From NCBI GenBank assembly GCA_964444805.1, contig CAYUIK010000061.1, positions 1-17,398 of the forward strand: 17,398 bases of DNA. Direction: 5' to 3'. This DNA is from RECG01 sp964444805 (GTDB lineage: Bacteria > Bacillota_I > Bacilli_A > Acholeplasmatales > Acholeplasmataceae). Made by a program: the position numbers and the translations under genes. Positions 13,472-17,398 of the stretch are shown piece by piece (the first letter of the stretch is position 1; each line of letters opens with the position of its first letter). The notes below the pieces were generated by a model. The model was not told the DNA's origin, searched no databases, and saw only the letters and a list, made by a program, of their open reading frames with translations.

Positions 13472-13948
13472 ATGAACATCGGAATCATCGTGCACTCGCA
13501 AACAGGAAATACGTATTCGGTCGGTCAGAAGATCGAAGAAAACCTCGTGTCGAAGGGACACGAGGTTACGCTTTTGAGGATGAAGACACTCGAGCAAGGA
13601 AAGCCAGGAACCGAACATGTCGTACTCGATCGGATGCCGAAGGTGGATGATTATGACGGGCTAATTTTCGGTGGCTGGGTCGAAGCTTTTGGTTTGTGTT
13701 CGGGCATGTCGTTCTATCTCAAACACATTTCCTCGCTTAAGGACAAGAAAGTCGCCTGCTTCATGACAGAGTTCTTTCCATTCAAGTGGATGGGTGGAAA
13801 GCGAGGGTTGTCCCAGATGAAGAAAGCTCTGATGGATCAAGAAGCGGATGTTCTCGCTCAGGGAATCATCAATTGGTCGAGAAAGAAGAGGCGTGATGAA
13901 AAGATCGAAGAACTCGTCGAGCTTTTGTGTCGTGCTTTTGCTGAGTAA
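13472..13948 (+). CDS. Small flavodoxin-family protein, module 2
   Basis: A 158-residue flavodoxin, the same length as its paralogue at 9062 and alignable without gaps. It has the FMN phosphate loop HSQTGNT (8-14), YDGLIFGGWVEAF (61-73), FFPFKWMGG (101-109) and GIINWSRK (131-138). AGGAGG lies 8 bp before the ATG, and the gene starts 33 bp after the protease gene, so it ends the module 2 operon. It probably shuttles electrons between the reductase or EFR1 protein and an unknown acceptor. Confidence 0.88.
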   Translation: MNIGIIVHSQTGNTYSVGQKIEENLVSKGHEVTLLRMKTLEQGKPGTEHVVLDRMPKVDDYDGLIFGGWVEAFGLCSGMSFYLKHISSLKDKKVACFMTEFFPFKWMGGKRGLSQMKKALMDQEADVLAQGIINWSRKKRRDEKIEELVELLCRAFAE

Positions 13949-13954
13949 TCCGTG

Positions 13955-14028
13955 CTTTGTAAGGCGATATAATCGATTTGGCCACAAGATCTTTTTTACG
14001 CGCAAACAAGAACTTGCGGCTTACAAAG
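13955..14028. repeat. Inverted repeat between convergent genes
   Basis: CTTTGTAAG (13955-13963) and CTTACAAAG (14020-14028) are perfect complements enclosing a second hairpin, CGCAA-ACAAGAAC-TTGCG (14001-14018 region), and a T6 run at 13992-13997. It fills the gap between the module 2 flavodoxin and the convergent SEC-C gene and may act as a two-way terminator, although neither arm is followed by a clean T-tract. Confidence 0.45.
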
Positions 14029-14045
14029 AACGATACGACCGCGAT

Positions 14046-15596
14046 CTATAGAGTTGTCGTGATCTTGATGTTTTTCATGGTCTCATCGATGCGATCTCTC
14101 ATGTTCGGACCGAGAGAAAAGGGTGTTTGGTTGAAAATGATCGGGTAGACGATCCGTCCTTTGAAGGGGATGAGCGTCATCTTCAAAAAGACGGGTAACC
14201 GGTCGACGCTGATGAGTTCGGACAAAGGATCGTGAAGGCCGCTTATGGCATAAGCGGTCTTGTCATCCGAGGCGAGCAATACGAGTTTTTGATCGCGATA
14301 TGCAACCGCGACGAACTGATCGGTAATCGCTCGTCTCATGTCTTCGAGCACATCGAGCGTATTCGAATCGCAGTCGTCGAACTGGTCGATGATATAAGCT
14401 TCGAGGTGCTCCTTGTTTTCAAAGAGCCGGTTTGTGAGTTCGAGATAGTCGTTCGGAGATAGATTCGACATGAAGTCATGTCGATATTGATCCTTGTCGA
14501 CCAAGCCAATTCTCTGATTGGTGAAATAGAGTATGTCGTCAAGCAAAGCATACAGAAGAAGTTTGTCTCCTTCTTCAAGGACGGCTCTGTTATCCAAAAG
14601 TTTTTTTCGATTCATACAACAGAACTTGTACTTCATGCCACTACCGCAGGGGCAGGGGTCGTATTTATCATAGACTTTGCGTTCGGGCGGTTTGACATCC
14701 TCAACCAAATCATCAAGCGTGTCCCCTTTGTAACGGAATTTCGGGATTTTTCGCAAGTAGTGATTGAACAGATCGCTCGCTTCCTGTTCATCTTTGAGCT
14801 CTTTTAACAGGTGCTCGCCGATGATTTGGAACTTCGGTTCCATGTCATTGGCGATATGCATCCAGATGTTTTGTAGCTCCATCTTCAACCTGAAGGGACT
14901 CAATCCTTTTTTCAAGACGTCATACATGCGCTTTTGGATCGGATCTTCAAGATCTATCCAGTAAGTCGCGACGGATAGGTATTGCTTGAGCGTATAGGTT
15001 CGGCGGGGATGATCGTCTCTTGCGGCATTGCTGTCGACATAGCATTCTTTATAGCGAATGACATGATCGAACACGTAATCAACAAAGACGATATCCATGA
15101 AGACACGAGGAAGTCGACGGGGAAGTTCGACGAACGTTTCATAGTCGTAGTCCGGAAAGAAACGATGAAAGATAGCATAGGCTTCATCAAGGTCCAGATA
15201 ACCGTGAATACGGGCTAGACCGATGAAAAACCGGATGAGTTCGTCGTTTTTCCGTTTTTCTTCATCGAACGTCATACGTTCATAGAGCGGAGCGATTTCT
15301 TCAGATAGCTTGACGTCCGGGAGACGATGAACGATAAAAAAGCGAACCGCCGCGCTTGGGAGGGCCAAGATGTCGTTATTTTTCTTTTCGAGCTGATGCT
15401 TCAGTTCGTTCCACTCCGTGGCCAACAGGAGATTTTTGAAGATTTCCGTGTTTTCCCGATAGAAGGCATAGAGCGCCTGAGCCATCTGTTTACGGGTGAT
15501 CCGGTGGTATGGTTTCGGATTTTTACATAGCCCCACATAGAGTTCATAGACGAATTCCTTTCGGTAGGACATGATTAAGTCGTAGTTTGCAGACAT
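14046..15596 (-). CDS. SEC-C motif-containing protein
   Basis: A 516-residue soluble protein with a strong RBS (AAAGAGG, 9 bp before the ATG). The SEC-C zinc-binding motif is at Cys315-Pro-Cys317 and Cys326-Cys327 (DPCPCGSGMKYKFCC), the form found at the end of SecA and in many stand-alone proteins. It is unusual in being internal, with about 190 residues after it. The N-terminal 300 residues are helix-rich and rich in Tyr/Phe and acidic residues, with no recognised domain. The C-terminal part (IISVDRLPVFLKMTLIPF-like, ~475-516) looks alpha/beta. No membrane segment is seen. SEC-C proteins of this size are mostly uncharacterised, so only zinc binding is inferred. The gene is monocistronic. 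Confidence 0.85.
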   Translation of the reverse strand: MSANYDLIMSYRKEFVYELYVGLCKNPKPYHRITRKQMAQALYAFYRENTEIFKNLLLATEWNELKHQLEKKNNDILALPSAAVRFFIVHRLPDVKLSEEIAPLYERMTFDEEKRKNDELIRFFIGLARIHGYLDLDEAYAIFHRFFPDYDYETFVELPRRLPRVFMDIVFVDYVFDHVIRYKECYVDSNAARDDHPRRTYTLKQYLSVATYWIDLEDPIQKRMYDVLKKGLSPFRLKMELQNIWMHIANDMEPKFQIIGEHLLKELKDEQEASDLFNHYLRKIPKFRYKGDTLDDLVEDVKPPERKVYDKYDPCPCGSGMKYKFCCMNRKKLLDNRAVLEEGDKLLLYALLDDILYFTNQRIGLVDKDQYRHDFMSNLSPNDYLELTNRLFENKEHLEAYIIDQFDDCDSNTLDVLEDMRRAITDQFVAVAYRDQKLVLLASDDKTAYAISGLHDPLSELISVDRLPVFLKMTLIPFKGRIVYPIIFNQTPFSLGPNMRDRIDETMKNIKITTTL

Positions 15597-15740
15597 GTGT
15601 TATACCTCTTTAAGACAGGATACTATGATTTTAACATGTTCTATGAGGTAATAAAATGGGAGAACCGAAATAATCTGCTGCAAAATCAGGTTTGTGTCGT
15701 GCGATCCACGGTACACTCTTTTTATCATCTTCGCGTGTTT

Positions 15741-16127
15741 TTAGTATGCGCGCGAGCTCCTTTTTTGTAGGAGCGTGGGGATGATCTTATGTCCGAGTTG
15801 GTCCTTGTCGATGTCAATCGTCGGTAAGGTCGGTGTATTGAGTGAAGGCTTCGTGATCTTGTTGAAACCGATTACTGAAATGTCTTCCGGTAGAGCTTTT
15901 TGAGCGCTTCGATCAACGGAATGGCGAAACGGTCGTTCGCATAGGCGAGGACGTCCGGGTCCAAAATGGAATACGGGTAATCGTTTCATGCTCAATGATC
16001 ATCCATGCGATCTGTTCACGCTCATTTTCCAAGGAGGACAGATGATCGAAGAACGCGTGGATACGCTTTATATCGATGGATGGATGACCTTGAAAAGACG
16101 AATGTTTAATCGTTATGTAAGGATGTG
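15741..16127 (-). pseudogene. Remnant of a LacI-family transcriptional regulator
   Basis: The minus strand encodes the end of a LacI effector-binding domain in pieces. Upstream in gene order, from about 15985 down, one frame reads DPDVLAYANDRFAIPLIEAL. The next frame continues ALPEDISVIGFNKITKPSLN and then TPTLPTIDIDKDQLG, ending at TAA 15741-15743. PEDISVIGF is the family hallmark. At least one frameshift separates the pieces, just before the hallmark. Further upstream (to ~16127) a third frame, RIHAFFDHLSSLE ... IIEHETITRI, may belong to it but is not clearly recognisable. The DNA-binding domain is missing, so the gene is dead. Intact relatives repress sugar-utilisation operons; none is present here. 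Confidence 0.65.
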
Positions 16128-16138
16128 GCGAATACCGA

Positions 16139-16537
16139 TTAATTCCAAAATGCGAGTCGTTTTAATAGACGAACGACATAACCATTGTTCAAGGCGTCGA
16201 TCAGTCGATCTTCGAGAGTTACGCTAACCGCCATGTATAACAAGAGTGATGCGATGACATCGAAATCTTGATTTTCAACATCGACACTAAAAACCTTTTC
16301 GAGCTCGATCCCGTGCTCTTCCAGGATGTCGAGCCATTCGTATCCTTCTTCGAAGTGTTTAACAATCGCTGTTAAAAGATCATCACACTCGTGGGATAGG
16401 ATTAAATTGCCATCCTCATTTTCATCGCTATAGACAAGACACTCATCCGAATATGGAACGCCATAATACATGTAGAGATGTCCATGGTCTTCTAAGAAAG
16501 GGATGTGCCGAATCAGATCATCGTACTTTTTTTGCAT
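16139..16537 (-). CDS. Small acidic protein resembling DUF6508
   Basis: A 132-residue soluble acidic protein. The start YDDLIRHIPFLED and the end IDALNNGYVVRLLKRLAFW correspond to the first helix and terminal (FFxxGxxxxWLKRL) signature of the DUF6508 family, as I recall it. The middle (about 30-90) is rich in Asp/Glu and has no motif. GGAG lies 11 bp before the ATG. Family function is unknown. It stands between the LacI remnant and the fibronectin-type gene on the same strand. The assignment is by eye and moderately certain; that it is a real gene is more certain. Confidence 0.65.
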   Translation of the reverse strand: MQKKYDDLIRHIPFLEDHGHLYMYYGVPYSDECLVYSDENEDGNLILSHECDDLLTAIVKHFEEGYEWLDILEEHGIELEKVFSVDVENQDFDVIASLLLYMAVSVTLEDRLIDALNNGYVVRLLKRLAFWN

Positions 16538-16578
16538 GGTTCATTTCACTCCAATCATAGGATATGTTTTTGATCGAA

Positions 16579-16609
16579 TCGCGTGAAAATGAGATCGATG
16601 TTCACGCGA
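16579..16609 (-). other. Hairpin between the fibronectin-type and DUF6508-like genes
   Basis: TCGCGTGAA (16579-16587) and TTCACGCGA (16601-16609) form a perfect 9-bp stem with a 13-nt loop. It lies about 40 bp after the stop of the gene at 16646 on the minus strand. No T-run follows on that strand, so it is a transcript-end structure or an operator rather than a clear terminator. Confidence 0.45.
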
Positions 16610-16645
16610 ATTCTTTGTAATAACAATCAAGTCGTTTCGATCCAT

Positions 16646-17398
16646 TTATTCGTTCAATAGGGTAAATACATAAACCTTTTCACGAGTAATTACGGTAAAG
16701 CGGATCAAAATCATTAAAGAATCGGTTTCTTCGCTGTTTCCTTCGCGTTCGAGATAGTAACGATTGAGTTCTAAAGTATTTCCCTCGATTTTGGCGATTT
16801 CCCGCGGTAAAACGTGAATGCTTTGGAAATTGTAGTTGCCGACTACGGCAATGATGGTTTCATCCGTGTCGAAGTCATAGGTGAATGGGGCGTTGGAACT
16901 TAACTCGTGTGTTGCGGTTTTCATTTCGACCAAATCGGTGCCATATGCATAAAAGGGCTCGGAGTAAAGCGATGAACCATCCGTGTAGTTCGCTCGAACG
17001 CGGATTTCACAGATCTTTAAGTCGTGGTTTTCGAAGTGATAGGCGTTTTCTTCGGTATCAAACGTTTCATCGTTGATTTTGACTGTGTAATTGACAAAAC
17101 TAGGATTGTTTAATGCGAGATCAGTCCAGCTTACAAGATCATTTTGGTAGTTCATGCCAATCGATTGTACGTGTTGAGAATCACGATCGAGCGAAATCTC
17201 GATCATGTCCGATACGTGTTCTTCACCACTTTCATCGTAAATGATGATTTTTACGTTATAGTCACCGTTTTGAAAAGGGTAAAAGGAATAGTGGGAATCA
17301 TAGGCATAAAGGTTGTAGTCGAGGTGGTCGATCGGAGTCACTCGATCATCTTCAAATAGGATAATCTCATAGTATTTAGCGCTGGGAACGTCATTCCA
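16646..17398 (-). CDS. Fibronectin type III-like extracellular protein (5' part outside window)
   Basis: The frame is open through the right edge; about 250 residues of the C-terminus are visible. The first piece, WNDVPSAKYYEIILFEDDRV ... FYPFQNGDYNVKIIIYDESG, has the Trp/Tyr pattern of a fibronectin type III domain. A second copy follows: LVSWTDLALNNPSFVNYTVKIND ... ICEIRVRANYTDGSS, written here in shortened blocks. The last ~85 residues are beta-rich, with FTYDFDTDETI and GNTLELNRYYLE faintly resembling X2/Ig-like modules of secreted glycoside-hydrolase-type proteins. No C-terminal anchor is present; the protein ends VFTLLNE. It is probably the tail of a large secreted or lipid-anchored protein whose N-terminal domain is not visible. 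The GTG at 17339-17341 is only an internal Val codon. Confidence 0.7.
   Translation of the reverse strand, partial: WNDVPSAKYYEIILFEDDRVTPIDHLDYNLYAYDSHYSFYPFQNGDYNVKIIIYDESGEEHVSDMIEISLDRDSQHVQSIGMNYQNDLVSWTDLALNNPSFVNYTVKINDETFDTEENAYHFENHDLKICEIRVRANYTDGSSLYSEPFYAYGTDLVEMKTATHELSSNAPFTYDFDTDETIIAVVGNYNFQSIHVLPREIAKIEGNTLELNRYYLEREGNSEETDSLMILIRFTVITREKVYVFTLLNE

Noticed and set aside
15988..16227. Plus-strand 79-codon frame with an internal AAGGAGG followed by ATG 16042
   Set aside because: It is antisense to the LacI remnant and to the 3' end of the DUF6508-like gene, and its peptide shows no domain-like pattern. The Shine-Dalgarno match is probably chance.
1..17398. CRISPR array, rRNA, tRNA or intact insertion sequence
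   Set aside because: No regularly spaced repeats other than the coding RCC1 array, no rRNA or tRNA signature, and no transposase frame was found on either strand.

Overview
This window reads like the chromosome of an anaerobic Firmicutes/Mollicutes-type bacterium. The evidence is strong AGGAGG ribosome binding sites, a lipoprotein with InlB-type (Listeria-Bacteroides) repeats, an AraC/GyrI regulator, an AAA_14/DUF4143 ATPase, EFR1-type flavodoxin-ferredoxin fusions and a CPBP protease. TGA is a stop codon throughout (the AraC, ATPase and first EFR1 genes end in it) and Trp is TGG, so the code is standard and Mycoplasma/Spiroplasma are excluded. Base composition is uneven: roughly 2.1-4.2 kb is clearly AT-rich, while 7-10 kb is GC-rich with many GATC/CGATCG words. 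A relative of the Izemoplasma/Acholeplasma group is plausible, but that placement is a guess.

Left part (1-6.9 kb), surface proteins and accessory DNA. The 3' end of a secreted RCC1-repeat protein (perfect 168-bp period) runs into one InlB-type repeat across a junction that looks double-frameshifted. An AraC/GyrI-like regulator with its own terminator follows. Next is an AT-rich island holding an AAA_14/DUF4143 ATPase behind a palindrome-spaced promoter, and a spermidine-acetyltransferase-like GNAT gene broken into three frames. A large lipoprotein with six InlB-type repeats fused to a sulfatase-modifying-factor-like (FGE) domain then starts from a second palindrome-containing promoter.

Centre (6.9-14 kb), two copies of a redox module. 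Each copy has, in the same order, an FMN reductase of the iron-sulfur flavoprotein type (CX2CX2CX7C), an EFR1-type protein (flavodoxin fold plus two [4Fe-4S] clusters) and a small flavodoxin of 158 residues. Copy 1 (7077-9538) starts from a good sigma-A-type promoter and has wide, gene-free spacers. Copy 2 (10272-13948) is compact, begins with an eight-helix membrane protein and has a CPBP protease gene overlapping the end of the EFR1 gene. The two small flavodoxins are about 65% identical by hand alignment. Together the three proteins could form a flavin/Fe-S electron relay whose donor and acceptor are not visible here.

Right part (14-17.4 kb), all on the minus strand. It holds a 516-residue SEC-C zinc-motif protein, a frameshifted LacI-family remnant, a small protein resembling DUF6508, and the 3' part of an extracellular fibronectin type III-like protein that continues beyond the window. 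No rRNA, tRNA, CRISPR array or intact insertion sequence was seen.
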